NCBI RefSeq assembly: GCF_014397025.1
Contig: NZ_JACJUO010000002.1
Location: forward strand, 919,501 to 983,500
Length of the DNA stretch: 64,000 nucleotides
Reading direction: 5' to 3'
Source of the DNA: Ochrobactrum sp. Marseille-Q0166
Lineage (GTDB): Bacteria; Pseudomonadota; Alphaproteobacteria; Rhizobiales; Rhizobiaceae
Shown here: piece by piece, positions 18,532-28,443 of the stretch
Numbering within the stretch: position 1 is the first letter of the stretch
Layout: each line of letters starts with the position of its first letter
Notes under the pieces: generated by a model
Databases searched by the model: none
What the model was told of the DNA's origin: nothing
What the model saw: the letters and a program-made list of their open reading frames with translations, nothing else
Program-made: the position numbers and the translations under genes

Positions 18532-19188
18532 TCATTTTAGCCTGCCTTCCAGCCCATGGGCGAGCCGTGTCAGAGGGAAGAGAACTGCGAGATAAAGCAC
18601 TGCAATCAGGGTGTAGGTTTCAAGCGGCCGATAGGTAGCCGAGGTTACAAGCTGGCCCTGATAAAGAAGATCAGGCACAGCAAGGACCGACAAAAGAGAT
18701 GTGTTTTTCAGTTGAAGCACGGACTGGTTGACCAGTGGCGGCACCATGCGGCGAAGTGCTTGCGGCAAGATGATCTTACCCATGAGCTGGCCGCGGCGCA
18801 TACCGATTGCACGCCCTGCATCCCATTGGCCCGCATCAATGGAAACAATGCCACCACGAATGATTTCCGCATAAAATGCAGCACCATAGAAGGTAAGCGT
18901 GATGAAAGCCGCCATCGCCGGCGAAATTTCAAAACCAATCAACATGGGAAGTGCGTAATAGCACCAGACCAACTGAACGAGCACCGGTGTACAGCGAAAT
19001 ATCTCAACAACCGTCATAATGGGCACGGTGATGATTTTCTTGCCGGAAAGCCTGCCAAGAGCAAAGACTGTTCCAACGAATATGCCCGAGAGTACGGTTA
19101 CAATTGTAAAACCGACTGTATAGGCCAGGCCCTGGAGGAATAATCCTCGATATTGCCAAAGGCCGGAAAAGTCCCATTGATAGTCCAT
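18532..19188 (-). CDS. polar amino-acid ABC transporter permease
   Basis: A 218-residue inner-membrane permease of the HisM/GlnP type, with about five hydrophobic segments. The EAA loop is visible as GRAIGMRRGQLMGKIILPQALRRMVPP. MDYQWDFSGLWQYRGLFLQG is a typical start. The longer open frame upstream is not needed: ATG 19188 overlaps the racemase stop as TAATG, showing coupling. Only one permease gene is present, so the channel is probably a homodimer. Confidence 0.9.
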   Translation of the reverse strand: MDYQWDFSGLWQYRGLFLQGLAYTVGFTIVTVLSGIFVGTVFALGRLSGKKIITVPIMTVVEIFRCTPVLVQLVWCYYALPMLIGFEISPAMAAFITLTFYGAAFYAEIIRGGIVSIDAGQWDAGRAIGMRRGQLMGKIILPQALRRMVPPLVNQSVLQLKNTSLLSVLAVPDLLYQGQLVTSATYRPLETYTLIAVLYLAVLFPLTRLAHGLEGRLK

Positions 19189-19901
19189 TAATTCACTCTT
19201 TCTGACATACCGGCGAAGGCACGGGAAGACGTTGAGCTGAACAGCCAATGCCCCAGCGACAGGACATCGAACACCGGCAATCCACATGCTTTTGCGACCA
19301 CTTGTGCAAATGGCGGCATGTTTGTGCACTCAAGAACAACGGCACCAAGATCCGGTTCGAGTAGTTTCAGCTCTTTTGCGGCCTTTATAATCTCGGTTTC
19401 GAGAGCCGAGCGATCATAAGTTCCGCTGCCTTCAATCAACTCGTGAAAGGCTCCACCGCTTGGCATGCCAATCCTTGGAGTGCCGATGCTCGCGCCACAA
19501 GCGGCGAAAATTGCATCGTCAAGGCTTGCTTCATCATAGGTGATGACTCCCACCGTGCGCCGCGGGCCAACCAATGCGCTGACCATCGGCAACTGAAGCA
19601 GGCTGGAGGTTGCAATCGGCACCGACAGTTTTCCGCTCAAAGTGCTCTGGTGGCGTGCCATGAAGCCGCAAGAGGTAACGAGCGCCCTGCATCCTTCAGC
19701 AATCAGAGCCTCGCCAGCAATGACAAAATCTTCGATCAGCCCGGCGCCACCCTGACGAATGATCTTGTCGGGCGATGCTCCGCTAACCTTCTTGAACCTT
19801 ACCGGCATCTCCCATGATGTCGGGTTGCCGACATCTCCAGGCGGACGCGGAAAGCCGGTGTCAAGCATGATGACACCGAGTGATCCTTGCTGATGCTGCA
19901 T
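19188..19901 (-). CDS. Asp/Glu racemase-family protein (copy 1 of the cluster)
   Basis: A 237-residue protein paralogous to the one at 15683-16408. The cysteine motifs are VTSCGFMARH and LECTNMPPF. N-terminal LGVIMLDTGFPRPPGDVG parallels the paralogue's LMLDTIFPRPAGDIG. It is coupled to the permease by a TAATG overlap and lies 13 nt after the binding-protein gene. Two such proteins in one operon could act on different substrates or form a heteromer. Neither is proven to be a racemase. Confidence 0.8.
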   Translation of the reverse strand: MQHQQGSLGVIMLDTGFPRPPGDVGNPTSWEMPVRFKKVSGASPDKIIRQGGAGLIEDFVIAGEALIAEGCRALVTSCGFMARHQSTLSGKLSVPIATSSLLQLPMVSALVGPRRTVGVITYDEASLDDAIFAACGASIGTPRIGMPSGGAFHELIEGSGTYDRSALETEIIKAAKELKLLEPDLGAVVLECTNMPPFAQVVAKACGLPVFDVLSLGHWLFSSTSSRAFAGMSERVN

Positions 19902-19914
19902 GATGGTTGACGCG

Positions 19915-20748
19915 TCAGAACTTTAAAGTCGGCGGTAAGTCTGATGGCTGAACACCCACGAGCGAAAGGCTGTTGACAATCCATTCATTGACCTTGCCCT
20001 CTTCACGACGCTTCTTAAGCCAGACATCGACGTAGTCGCGAAACTCGCCATTTGCATCCTTGCGCACCCCAATCGTGGTTGGCTGGCTATCGAGTGGCTC
20101 AGGAACAAATACTTTAAACTTGTCACCGAGCTTATGCGCGGTCACCACAGACATCAGGGCAACCTGCACGATCGCATCTGCCCGGCCAGACTGTAGTGCA
20201 ATGACAGTTTCGTCTGCACCTTTGAGGGCAACAAGCGTACAATTGGGCAAGGTTTTGCGAGCGAACAGGTCTTGCGTAGAGCCGAGATCAACCGTCACAC
20301 GGATTTCAGGCTTGTTTAACTCTTCCCAAGTTTTGACGTCGCGGTCTTTGTTTGTGATGACAGTAAAGACATTGTCCATCATAGCTTCGGTGAAGTCGAC
20401 AGATTTGGCGCGCTCAGGATTATTGCTGAGAGCAAACATTATGTCGATCTTGTCCCCCTGAAGATCCATGACGGAATTGCCCCAGGTAGTTTCGACCATT
20501 TCCAGTGGCACGCCAATATATTCGGCAAGGTCTTTGCCCATGGAGACGCAGAAACCATCCCATTCGCTGGTGGCAAGATTTTTCTGATAGTAAGGTGGAG
20601 TGCCATTAAATACACCAATACGCAACGCACCACGATCCTTGATCCTTTGCAGCGTCGCACCTCCCTCAACAGCCCAAGAAAGTCCAGGTGCCAGCATAAC
20701 CGCTGTACCACCCAAAAGCGTTGTCTGGATAAACTCTCGTCTATTCAT
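19915..20748 (-). CDS. amino-acid ABC transporter substrate-binding protein
   Basis: A ~277-residue family 3 periplasmic binding protein. The start is ATG 20748, with AGGGAAAC upstream. A twin-arginine-like signal (MNRREFIQTTLLGGTAVMLA) ends near SWA. The mature part has the family signature LRIGVFNGTPPYYQ and WDGFCVSMGKDLAEYIG, then DIMFALSNNPERAKSVDFTE. It delivers the ligand to the permease-ATPase pair encoded downstream. The use of a Tat-like signal suggests folding before export. Confidence 0.9.
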   Translation of the reverse strand: MNRREFIQTTLLGGTAVMLAPGLSWAVEGGATLQRIKDRGALRIGVFNGTPPYYQKNLATSEWDGFCVSMGKDLAEYIGVPLEMVETTWGNSVMDLQGDKIDIMFALSNNPERAKSVDFTEAMMDNVFTVITNKDRDVKTWEELNKPEIRVTVDLGSTQDLFARKTLPNCTLVALKGADETVIALQSGRADAIVQVALMSVVTAHKLGDKFKVFVPEPLDSQPTTIGVRKDANGEFRDYVDVWLKKRREEGKVNEWIVNSLSLVGVQPSDLPPTLKF

Positions 20749-20779
20749 TGTTGTTTCCCTCGTTTTGGAATCGGCTTGA

Positions 20780-21241
20780 CTATGCACCTAAGAATGCAAT
20801 GCTGCCTTCCCTATTAATTTTATTTGATAGAACGACTGAATAACTGATGTTGTCGACACCCTCGATTTGTGCGAGTTCCTCGATAAGGGCCTCCAAATCT
20901 TCAAGAAATCCGACATGCACATGGCAGAAAATATTTGCGGGTCCGCTAACCGCGTCAGCAGTTAAAATTTCAGGATAGGATCGCAAGGTTTTAAACAGCT
21001 TCTGCAGTACGCGTTGCGAAGCATCAATAAACATATAAGCCGAAATACTGCCATCATCTCGCGTGCGTCGTACGATAGCGCGATATCCTAAAATAATTCC
21101 GCGACGCTCAAGACGACCAATGCGCTCCTGCACGCTCGACCGAGCGAGGCCTACGCGTCGCGCCAGTTCACTTGCTGGCATGCGCGCATTTTCTTCAAGG
21201 ATACTGACCAGATTTCGGTCGATACTATCACCGTAGTCCAT
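20780..21241 (-). CDS. Lrp/AsnC-family transcriptional regulator
   Basis: A 153-residue regulator. The N-terminal helix-turn-helix (LVSILEENARMPASELARRVGLARSSVQERI) is followed by an AsnC/RAM ligand-binding domain (about 70-145). It is the first gene of the amino-acid operon, 31 nt before the binding-protein gene, and probably senses the transported amino acid and controls the unit. It is divergent from the LysR gene, with 114 nt between their starts. Confidence 0.92.
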   Translation of the reverse strand: MDYGDSIDRNLVSILEENARMPASELARRVGLARSSVQERIGRLERRGIILGYRAIVRRTRDDGSISAYMFIDASQRVLQKLFKTLRSYPEILTADAVSGPANIFCHVHVGFLEDLEALIEELAQIEGVDNISYSVVLSNKINREGSIAFLGA

Positions 21242-21355
21242 CGTGGCCCCTTATATTTCTTTTTCATGAGAATGCGGCCCTTTCTCATCAAATAAAAGCA
21301 TTGAAAATTGGATTAAGCATGACTTAAACTCATGATCAAATCTTAAGGAACCCCG

Positions 21356-22282
21356 ATGCGCCGCTTTCTTCCGTCGCTTTCAGCACTCCACGCGTTCGAT
21401 GCTTCCGTGCGCTACTTGAGCTTTACGCGTGCATCCGAAAATCTCGGCATGACGCAAAGCGGTGTTAGTCGCCAGATTCAGAATCTTGAATCGTTTCTTG
21501 GGCTTAAACTGTTTGAGCGCGCAGGTCCGCGTCTGGTTCTGACAGAAGAAGGGCAGAGTTATCACGAGGAAGTCTCGCGCATTCTTGCAAAGCTTGAAGA
21601 AGTGTCGATGGATGCGGTGCGCGGCTATAAAACGCAAAGCCTGCTTAAGATCGGGCTGTCACCAACTCTGATGCGGAAATGGGCGCCGGGCATAATCAGC
21701 ACCATCGCCAGAACACATCCGCAAATTTGGTTTGAAGTGTTTCCCTGCTCCCATGATCTTGACTGGAGCAAGTCTGATCTCGATCTTGCAGTACTGCGTG
21801 GTATCGGCAATTGGGCCAATGTTCGCAGCCATCTGCTTTTCCCGGAAGAACTCGTGGTGATAGGCTCCCCCGATATTGTGCCTGAAAATGGCCTGGTCGG
21901 AGATGTCGAGTTACTCGATTTTCCGCTGATTCAGAATTCGAACAGGCCGAGCCTTTGGCTGCATTGGCTGCGCGGTGCAGGTATTCATTACAACAAGCGC
22001 ATTTTTGGTCCGCGTCTTCCAACGCAAGACGTTATCATCGAATGCGCTGTGGCGGGTATGGGGCTCGCCATTGCGCCCAGAATTTTCGTACAGGCGGAGT
22101 TACGCTCAGGAAAACTCAAGCTTGCACTTGATCGCGTGCAAACATCGGGAGAAAGCTATTTTCTGTGTGCAGCGCAGGCGCGTCAGGGATCAAAAAATGT
22201 GCGCCTGTTCCGCGATGGGTTTATTGCAGAAGCAAAACGCCACAGACATTCTCTGTCTGCGGCGTCGCAGGTTCAGGTGTAA
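21356..22282 (+). CDS. LysR-family (GcvA-like) transcriptional regulator
   Basis: A 308-residue LysR-type regulator. The N-terminal winged helix is visible (LSALHAFDASVRYLSFTRASENLGMTQSGVSRQIQNLE), followed by a periplasmic-binding-protein-like effector domain. Its promoter region is shared with the divergent Lrp operon. Its 3' end overlaps by 10 nt the 3' end of the convergent ThDP-enzyme gene. It likely regulates one or both neighbours, but no operator was identified. Confidence 0.9.
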   Translation: MRRFLPSLSALHAFDASVRYLSFTRASENLGMTQSGVSRQIQNLESFLGLKLFERAGPRLVLTEEGQSYHEEVSRILAKLEEVSMDAVRGYKTQSLLKIGLSPTLMRKWAPGIISTIARTHPQIWFEVFPCSHDLDWSKSDLDLAVLRGIGNWANVRSHLLFPEELVVIGSPDIVPENGLVGDVELLDFPLIQNSNRPSLWLHWLRGAGIHYNKRIFGPRLPTQDVIIECAVAGMGLAIAPRIFVQAELRSGKLKLALDRVQTSGESYFLCAAQARQGSKNVRLFRDGFIAEAKRHRHSLSAASQVQV

Positions 22283-24024
22283 GAACGCTCAACGGGCTTG
22301 AGATTGAGCGGGTCTTCGCCGCGTTTTAAAAGCCACGAATAGACCGGCGGCACACGGTCGGCAATCGATTCGACATGGACATCGATAAAGCAGGGTCCGT
22401 CTTTCCAAGCAAACGCTTCCGCCATCGCAGTGTCGAGCTGATCAGCGGTCTTTGCAGTCCAGGCTTTTAGTCCATAAGCCTCTGCAATTGCCTGTCCTTT
22501 TGGCGCCAGAAAATCCACGCCGAAACATTGATTGTGCCCTTTGAGACGATGCAGACCTTTGATCCAGCCAAATGTCCCGTTGTTAAAAAGTACAAGGATT
22601 GCAGGTACTTGCAGTCGTACCAATGTTTCAAGCTCTCCAACCGTCATGCCGAATGAACCATCGCCAAACAATCCAATCGGTCGCTTGTTGGGGTCGGCGC
22701 GCCACGCACCGACGGTCGCGGGCAGAGCTGAGCCTAAGCCCCCGAAAGCGCGGGGAATGGCGAAGCGGGTTTCACTATCGTTGATCTTGAGAAAACGGGT
22801 CATATAAGGTGTCGGCGTACCAGCATCGGAATAGATCAGTGCCGGTTTTCCCGACTGGCGCAATGCTTCGTTAAAGGAACGCACGGCACGCTCAGGGCGC
22901 AACGGAATACGCTCGTCGATGAGAGCTCCTTCGGCATGTTCCCAGAATTCGCGGCGACGCTCATTGAGCTGCTCAACCCAACTTTCGTGTTTCTGGGGCT
23001 CAATTGTTGGCTCAATCTGCAACAGCTCATTCAGAACCAAGAACGCATCGCCTTGAATGGAGAGCAGATTTTCATAATTATTGGCCATTATTTCAGGCGA
23101 AATATCAATCTGCGCGAGGCGTCTGTTGAGCGTGATCTTGGGGAAAGTCCAGCCGATTGTAACAACAGAACCAATGCGGGAACCAACAAACAATGTGAAG
23201 TCAGCATTTTCCAGCGCCCAGTTTGCATGAGGATGATAACCATTATCCCCGATCACCCCAATCGCCAGTCTATGGTCGTCATCAATCGCGCCTTGCCCTG
23301 TCATCGTTGTACACATGGGAATGTTATAAAGTTCAGCAAGCTTGGTCATCAGCTCACCAGCATGCGCACGGTTGACCCCACCACCTGCGACAATCAATGG
23401 CCGTTCGGCCTTTGCAACAAGCTCCAGTAACTCATGGAGCTTTTGTCTAGGTGGAAGAGTCGGGAAAGCAGGGAATGTTTTGCACTCTTCTTCAACATGC
23501 AAAGATATCCGCGCCGGATCGACCTCGGCTAGCAACATATCCTCAGGTATCTGCAGATGCACAGCACCCGGTTTCCCAGAACAGGCGACACGAAACGCGC
23601 GGCGGATGATTTCTGGTAGTTTCTCCGCAGATTTCACTTGCACTGAAAGCTTGGTTACTGGTTCAAAGAGCTTTGCGCAATCAATCTCGGTCAGAACACC
23701 GCGCCCTTCGCCCGGCAGCGGAATATCAATCGTCAGCAAGATAACAGGGATGGAAGAGCCGTTGGATTCAGCCACGGGCGGCAGCGAATACATGGCGCCA
23801 GCGCCTGACGGGCATTCGAATACACCCGGCTTATTGGAAAAGCGTCCATAGGCGTCAGCCATGTAACCCGCAGAGCGTTCATCACGCGCCATGACATGGC
23901 AGATTTGGCCTTCCTGCTGCTGCAGTGCTTCATAGAGTGGCACATTTGTATCGCCCGGTACACCGAAAATCGTCTCAACGCCGTAGCCAATCAACATCCG
24001 CACCAATATATCCGCGCCGCGCAT
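22273..24024 (-). CDS. thiamine-diphosphate-dependent enzyme (acetolactate synthase-like)
   Basis: A 583-residue ThDP enzyme. The Pyr domain holds the catalytic glutamate in ARDERSAGYMADAYGR (near residue 48). A central domain (about 190-330) and a PP domain follow, with the ThDP/Mg motif GDGSFGMTVGELETL ending in LVLFNN. The family contains acetolactate synthases, sulfoacetaldehyde acetyltransferases and 2-oxo-acid decarboxylases, and which reaction applies cannot be told by eye. Lying beside a D-amino-acid oxidation operon, a 2-oxo acid is a reasonable substrate. It is monocistronic, with the start MRGADILVRMLIGYGVE. Confidence 0.87.
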   Translation of the reverse strand: MRGADILVRMLIGYGVETIFGVPGDTNVPLYEALQQQEGQICHVMARDERSAGYMADAYGRFSNKPGVFECPSGAGAMYSLPPVAESNGSSIPVILLTIDIPLPGEGRGVLTEIDCAKLFEPVTKLSVQVKSAEKLPEIIRRAFRVACSGKPGAVHLQIPEDMLLAEVDPARISLHVEEECKTFPAFPTLPPRQKLHELLELVAKAERPLIVAGGGVNRAHAGELMTKLAELYNIPMCTTMTGQGAIDDDHRLAIGVIGDNGYHPHANWALENADFTLFVGSRIGSVVTIGWTFPKITLNRRLAQIDISPEIMANNYENLLSIQGDAFLVLNELLQIEPTIEPQKHESWVEQLNERRREFWEHAEGALIDERIPLRPERAVRSFNEALRQSGKPALIYSDAGTPTPYMTRFLKINDSETRFAIPRAFGGLGSALPATVGAWRADPNKRPIGLFGDGSFGMTVGELETLVRLQVPAILVLFNNGTFGWIKGLHRLKGHNQCFGVDFLAPKGQAIAEAYGLKAWTAKTADQLDTAMAEAFAWKDGPCFIDVHVESIADRVPPVYSWLLKRGEDPLNLKPVERSYT

Positions 24025-24431
24025 TCTCTACTCCTTTAGAATCGTATTGGTTAAGCTTAGGAGTAAAGCTGTTCGGGCTGGACCGGCGTTGCGTCGGTTG
24101 GTGTATGATATCTCCGGCGATATGCCGATCGATTTCGCCGCTTTGCAGGAACTTTAACTTCGTAGGATTGCTTGAGACATAATGGCTCATAGCCGGGTTC
24201 CACTTCGGGCGTGTGAGTGCTTACGTATCGCATGACGGTCAAGGGGGCTGAGGTGTTTCTTGAAACACATTTGCTCGACGTGAAGCGACATAAAGTATAT
24301 CGGAGAATGGACAGAATGGCTGACTTTGTTTAGCCAGTCTACTTCAGATGTTACGCTAGTAAGCCTTACATCGCTCATCGTGACATTGGTTGGTAAATGT
24401 TAAATAACAGCGACTTCTTAAAGGTGTGGTT
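24025..24431. other. intergenic, promoters and a 16-bp palindrome
   Basis: This lies between the divergent ThDP-enzyme and glutaminase genes. A perfect palindrome GTGTTTC-TT-GAAACAC (24253-24268) could be an operator. Short frames on the minus strand look spurious, with no ribosome sites or family features. No RNA gene was recognised. Confidence 0.4.
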
Positions 24432-25361
24432 TTGAAGCAGCGTTTGCGTGCCGTTCTTGATGATATAGAAGCAGAATTTCGAAAGGTCGAGATACGTGGT
24501 AAAGTAGCTGACTACATTCCTCCTCTTGCAAAGATCGACCCTGAAAAGTTTGGCATAGCAATTATGTTGCATGACGGAACGTTGATTTCTGCGGGAGATG
24601 CAAAGGAAAAGTTTTCAATACAAAGTATTTCTAAGGTCTTCGCACTTGCGCTTGCTTTAGGTAAAAGAGGCGACAGCATCTGGGGACGCGTAAATCGTGA
24701 GCCATCAGGGGATCCATTTAATTCGAGCGTCTTGTTAGAACTTGAAAAAGGCATCCCTAGAAATCCTTTTATCAATGCTGGTGCGATTGTTATTTCAGAT
24801 ATTTTGTTGGGATCGCATAAGCCACGTGAGACAATCGCAGAAATAGTGCGTTTTGTTCAGTCCGTAGCCGATGATGATAATATTTATATCGACCGGTTTG
24901 TCGCAGAGGCCGAGAACGAAACAGGCTTCAACAACGCAGCACTTGCCAATCTACTCAAGGCAAATCAGAATCTGGACAACGTTCCGCCACATGTACTTGG
25001 TGTATATCATCATCAATGTGCATTAGCGATGTCGTGCGAACAGCTTGCGCGGGCTGGTCTTTTTCTTTCTGCCTCCGGTCGTAATCCGGTCAGCAATCAT
25101 CGTATTGTAAGTATGGAGCGTGCGTTACGGATTAATGCACTTATGATGACTTGTGGTCATTATGATGGATCGGGTGATTTCGCTTTTCGTGTGGGTGTGC
25201 CAGCAAAGAGCGGTGTTGGTGGCGGCATACTGGCAGTCGTACCGGGTATTGCGTCAATCGCGGTTTGGTCTCCTGGCCTGAATCAGCATGGAAATTCTCT
25301 CTTGGGTACTTATGCCTTGGAGAAGCTTTGCAGGCAGATGAACTGGTCGGTTTTTGGATAG
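24432..25361 (+). CDS. glsA: glutaminase (serine-dependent, GlsA type)
   Basis: A ~309-residue cytosolic glutaminase that hydrolyses L-glutamine to glutamate and ammonia. Beta-lactamase-like catalytic motifs are visible: the S-x-x-K pair in [27 protein letters not shown], the tyrosine in [16 protein letters not shown] and the C-terminal [16 protein letters not shown]. The start appears to be a TTG at 24432, because AAAGG at 24419-24423 is correctly spaced for it. A GTG at 24426 is too close to that site. The gene is unlinked to the sortase genes that converge on it. Confidence 0.93.
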   Translation: MKQRLRAVLDDIEAEFRKVEIRGKVADYIPPLAKIDPEKFGIAIMLHDGTLISAGDAKEKFSIQSISKVFALALALGKRGDSIWGRVNREPSGDPFNSSVLLELEKGIPRNPFINAGAIVISDILLGSHKPRETIAEIVRFVQSVADDDNIYIDRFVAEAENETGFNNAALANLLKANQNLDNVPPHVLGVYHHQCALAMSCEQLARAGLFLSASGRNPVSNHRIVSMERALRINALMMTCGHYDGSGDFAFRVGVPAKSGVGGGILAVVPGIASIAVWSPGLNQHGNSLLGTYALEKLCRQMNWSVFG

Positions 25362-25403
25362 TAAATAGTCGACTTCTTGACCTTTAAGTACCTTCTAAAT
25401 GCA

Positions 25404-26018
25404 TTATTTTTCGAGTTCCGCATAGACCAAGTAGCGCAGTGGCCCTTGTGTAACAGCGTCAAAGGGATAACAAGTCGCCAGAACCACATGCGAACCGGAC
25501 GCGTGAATGTCAATCTGGGCTTCATCCCAGCGGGTGATAGTCATATGAGTGGCGCGATAAGTGAATATCTGGCCATCATCCCGGGTGATGCGAATGAGAT
25601 CGCCTTTCTCGATATCTTTGAGAAAAGCAAAATGTGTATCGCGGTGTGCTGCATAGACCGCCGTTCCTTCTTCACCAGCCTTAGGTGTATTTTGTAAATG
25701 GCCCGGACCGAAAGCAAGAGCCTGTCCGCTTGCGCCGTTGAGAGCAATTGCAGATGCAGCCAGTCGTGGCGCTTCGATACGGGCTACCGGCCAGGTATCG
25801 GCCCAGCTCCACGGTTTGATTTTGTCTCCTGATGCAATGCTTTGTGTGAAAGACCGTTCCAGAAGGATTTGTGCTGCATAGGCTTTTGCGTGAATCCAGA
25901 GACCTTGGCCGAAAAGCACAAGACCGCAGAGCATTATGGCAACAGACAGAAGGGTTAGGGGGGAGCGCAACCAAGCGCGCTCCTTTGACTTCTTATTCTG
26001 GGTAATAACAATACTCAT
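25404..26018 (-). CDS. class GN sortase
   Basis: A 204-residue membrane-anchored transpeptidase. One N-terminal transmembrane segment lies at about 18-37. The catalytic triad of sortases is visible: His in YAAHRDTHF, Cys in LATCYPFDA and Arg in GPLRYLVYAE. Class GN sortases of Gram-negative bacteria usually have a single dedicated substrate encoded next door. Here the ATG overlaps the stop of the target gene as TAATG, so the two are translationally coupled. The attachment acceptor in a Gram-negative envelope is not known. Confidence 0.9.
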   Translation of the reverse strand: MSIVITQNKKSKERAWLRSPLTLLSVAIMLCGLVLFGQGLWIHAKAYAAQILLERSFTQSIASGDKIKPWSWADTWPVARIEAPRLAASAIALNGASGQALAFGPGHLQNTPKAGEEGTAVYAAHRDTHFAFLKDIEKGDLIRITRDDGQIFTYRATHMTITRWDEAQIDIHASGSHVVLATCYPFDAVTQGPLRYLVYAELEK

Positions 26019-28276
26019 TATGCATTCCTCCTGCGGCGCGAGAACCAGAAGATCAGGAAACCGATGAAAACGACGCCCAGACCCTGCAGCATGTTAAGTG
26101 TGGCTGGTGTTGCGGTTTGTGGCAGAGGTGTTGAGGGCGATGGAAGGCTCGGCATGCTGGCACGTTCTTTACCGCGCATCTTGATCGTCTCCTGATCAGT
26201 ATCAACATTGCTAGGCACGCTTCGTTCTGCACGAATGCCAAACAAAGTCTCGAAATCCCATCCGGCAGGAAGTTCCAATGGAATATCAGCTCGGGTGAGG
26301 GGCGTGTTCGCAGGACGTGCTGGTGTCTGGTCGACAGCGACAAGGCTTGTGAGGCGCGTCACCAGATGGTGTTCCAATGCGAGATTGAGGATACGCGTGT
26401 CGGCTGCCAATGCTGAAATCTTGCCGAGCTTCACGTCCACTTCTGCATCATCGATTTTGCGACGAGCCCAAATTTTCGAAATGCCTTCCGCAGGGCTTGC
26501 TGCATCAAGCGACAGGGTGATCATCCAGGGCCGGCTTCCAACTGTACCTTGAACGGTGATGGTGCCAGTTGCATTTTTTGTGCGAGCAGCAATCACCAAT
26601 GGTTCGCCATGATAGATATCTGGTAAAATGCCGGGTGTCAGGTTTGCGCCTTCTTGTGAGAAGTTGACCTTTAGATCAGTGACAGCGGGATTCTGCAGCT
26701 TATCAAAGAGCTCGCGCATACGCTGTTCCAACTCTTCAGAAGAACCGATATGAGTGAAGGTGCCGCGACCAAGTTCCGAAGCCTTGCTCATCAGGTAAGT
26801 ATTGGGTGCTGACCCGATGCCGACCATGAAGAGGCGCGAGCGGTCACGGCGCGATGCGATGACATCGAACATCTGCTGTTCGTTGCTGACTTCGCCATCA
26901 GTCAGGAACACGATCTGGCGCAAACCATCTTTCTGGTGGCTGTCATCAAGAGCCGCGTGCAGTGCGGGCAGCATTTCTGTTCCGCCGACAGCTTCGAGGC
27001 TGGCAACATACTGGCGGGTATCATTGATATTCTGCTGTGTGGCATCGACGGAATCCTCAAAGAATTTGGTCAGCGTGTCGTCAAAGCGGATGACGTTGAA
27101 ACGGTCGCCGGGATTGAGATGCGAGAGGCCATAATCGAGACTGGCTTTGGCCTGTGTCATCGATGTTCCTCCCATCGAACCTGAATTATCGATGACGAAG
27201 ACGATCTCACGCGATTGCGCTGCATTGGTTTTGGTAAGCGGAGGGGTCACATAGGCAAGCAGATAGTCCTCATTGCCGACCCGTTCACGAAACAGCCCGA
27301 CATTCGGCATATCCGTTTGGGCTGCTTGCCATTCGAGGACGAAGTCACGATCGGCTGTGGCTTTTCCATCGAGAACGATTTTGGCGGTCTGCTCGTTCTG
27401 TCGGTCAATTCGCACAGGATGATAAAGGCTTTTGATATCGGTTGCGGGGAAACCGGGTTTGAGATCGACCGTGATGGTTACCGGATTGATGCGCTCCTCA
27501 CTCGGCTCCTCACTGGGCATGATGAGCGGTGTTTCAATTGCGCTGTTGTCCGGGCCGGGCGCTGGTCGCGTTTTAGGCTGTCCCCAACCAGCGGAAAGAT
27601 CGGCGCTTTGTTCGATGGGATCGCTATTTTCAGGATTATAGCGCGGCGCCACAACAAGCGGCAGGCGCAGAGAAAAGCGATTGTCGCTGAGACGCACGGC
27701 CTGCTGATATTCGATCTGGATGACGACTTTCTCGTGCGGACCCAGATTGGCGACAGCATTGGTGAAGATGTTTGGCCGCTGCTGCTCGATGAGCGCAGCC
27801 TTCTTGCCTTCGCTCTTGGCTTTTTCGTAGATTTCGCGTGCAGCCTCCTTTTCCTTGATGTCGGCAACGATAACCCGGTCACCTACGATCATTTTCAGGG
27901 AATAGACTGCGCTGTCTTCTGGCAGCGGGAAAACATAGAGCCCCTCGACCCAGCCATCGGTCGGATTTTCAAAAATCTGGCTGAGGCGGGCGCGGGCGGT
28001 TGGACCGCTGACATTGATATTGTAATCAGTGCTGAGGCGGGGGGCCTCGACGTACTGACCCTCTTCGCTGCTTTGCAGCAAAAGGCTTCCGCTTTGTACT
28101 GCATTCGGCGTCAGATAGGCCGGCTTCTCAGCGCGGGCCGAAGCCACGTTGAGAAGCGAAAAAACAACAGCAAGGATTGGCAGTATCAGCATGTTTACAA
28201 ACCAGATGAGTTTGCAGAACTGCGAGAGGCTGATTGCCCTTTCGCTGCGATAAGAGTTTCTGATGGCAGGCGACAT
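26018..28276 (-). CDS. VIT-vWA sortase target protein
   Basis: A 752-residue exported protein. The N-terminal hydrophobic segment at about 29-50 (VNMLILPILAVVFSLLNVASARA) acts as signal. A VIT domain follows (about 75-200), then a von Willebrand factor A domain with an intact MIDAS start, VFVIDNSGSMGG (near 355-366). The C-terminus carries a sorting signal: LPQTAT, a hydrophobic stretch and an RRRR tail. This is the layout of the proteobacterial dedicated sortase substrates. It probably works at the cell surface or periplasm in adhesion or as a structural partner. It is first in a two-gene operon, divergent from an XRE regulator. Confidence 0.92.
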   Translation of the reverse strand: MSPAIRNSYRSERAISLSQFCKLIWFVNMLILPILAVVFSLLNVASARAEKPAYLTPNAVQSGSLLLQSSEEGQYVEAPRLSTDYNINVSGPTARARLSQIFENPTDGWVEGLYVFPLPEDSAVYSLKMIVGDRVIVADIKEKEAAREIYEKAKSEGKKAALIEQQRPNIFTNAVANLGPHEKVVIQIEYQQAVRLSDNRFSLRLPLVVAPRYNPENSDPIEQSADLSAGWGQPKTRPAPGPDNSAIETPLIMPSEEPSEERINPVTITVDLKPGFPATDIKSLYHPVRIDRQNEQTAKIVLDGKATADRDFVLEWQAAQTDMPNVGLFRERVGNEDYLLAYVTPPLTKTNAAQSREIVFVIDNSGSMGGTSMTQAKASLDYGLSHLNPGDRFNVIRFDDTLTKFFEDSVDATQQNINDTRQYVASLEAVGGTEMLPALHAALDDSHQKDGLRQIVFLTDGEVSNEQQMFDVIASRRDRSRLFMVGIGSAPNTYLMSKASELGRGTFTHIGSSEELEQRMRELFDKLQNPAVTDLKVNFSQEGANLTPGILPDIYHGEPLVIAARTKNATGTITVQGTVGSRPWMITLSLDAASPAEGISKIWARRKIDDAEVDVKLGKISALAADTRILNLALEHHLVTRLTSLVAVDQTPARPANTPLTRADIPLELPAGWDFETLFGIRAERSVPSNVDTDQETIKMRGKERASMPSLPSPSTPLPQTATPATLNMLQGLGVVFIGFLIFWFSRRRRNA

Positions 28277-28443
28277 GATGCGCTCCTGTATCTATTGGAT
28301 AACTGGAGACAATTTTTGCCAGAGCGGTGTTTTAGTGCCAGCGTAAGCTTTCCCAAGTTTTATCCGGACTTTGCCGCAAGCCACCTTGCCGGCTCCGCTT
28401 ATGTGTGGAATTGTGAAGGAAAGTACGGATTCAGGAAGTTCTC

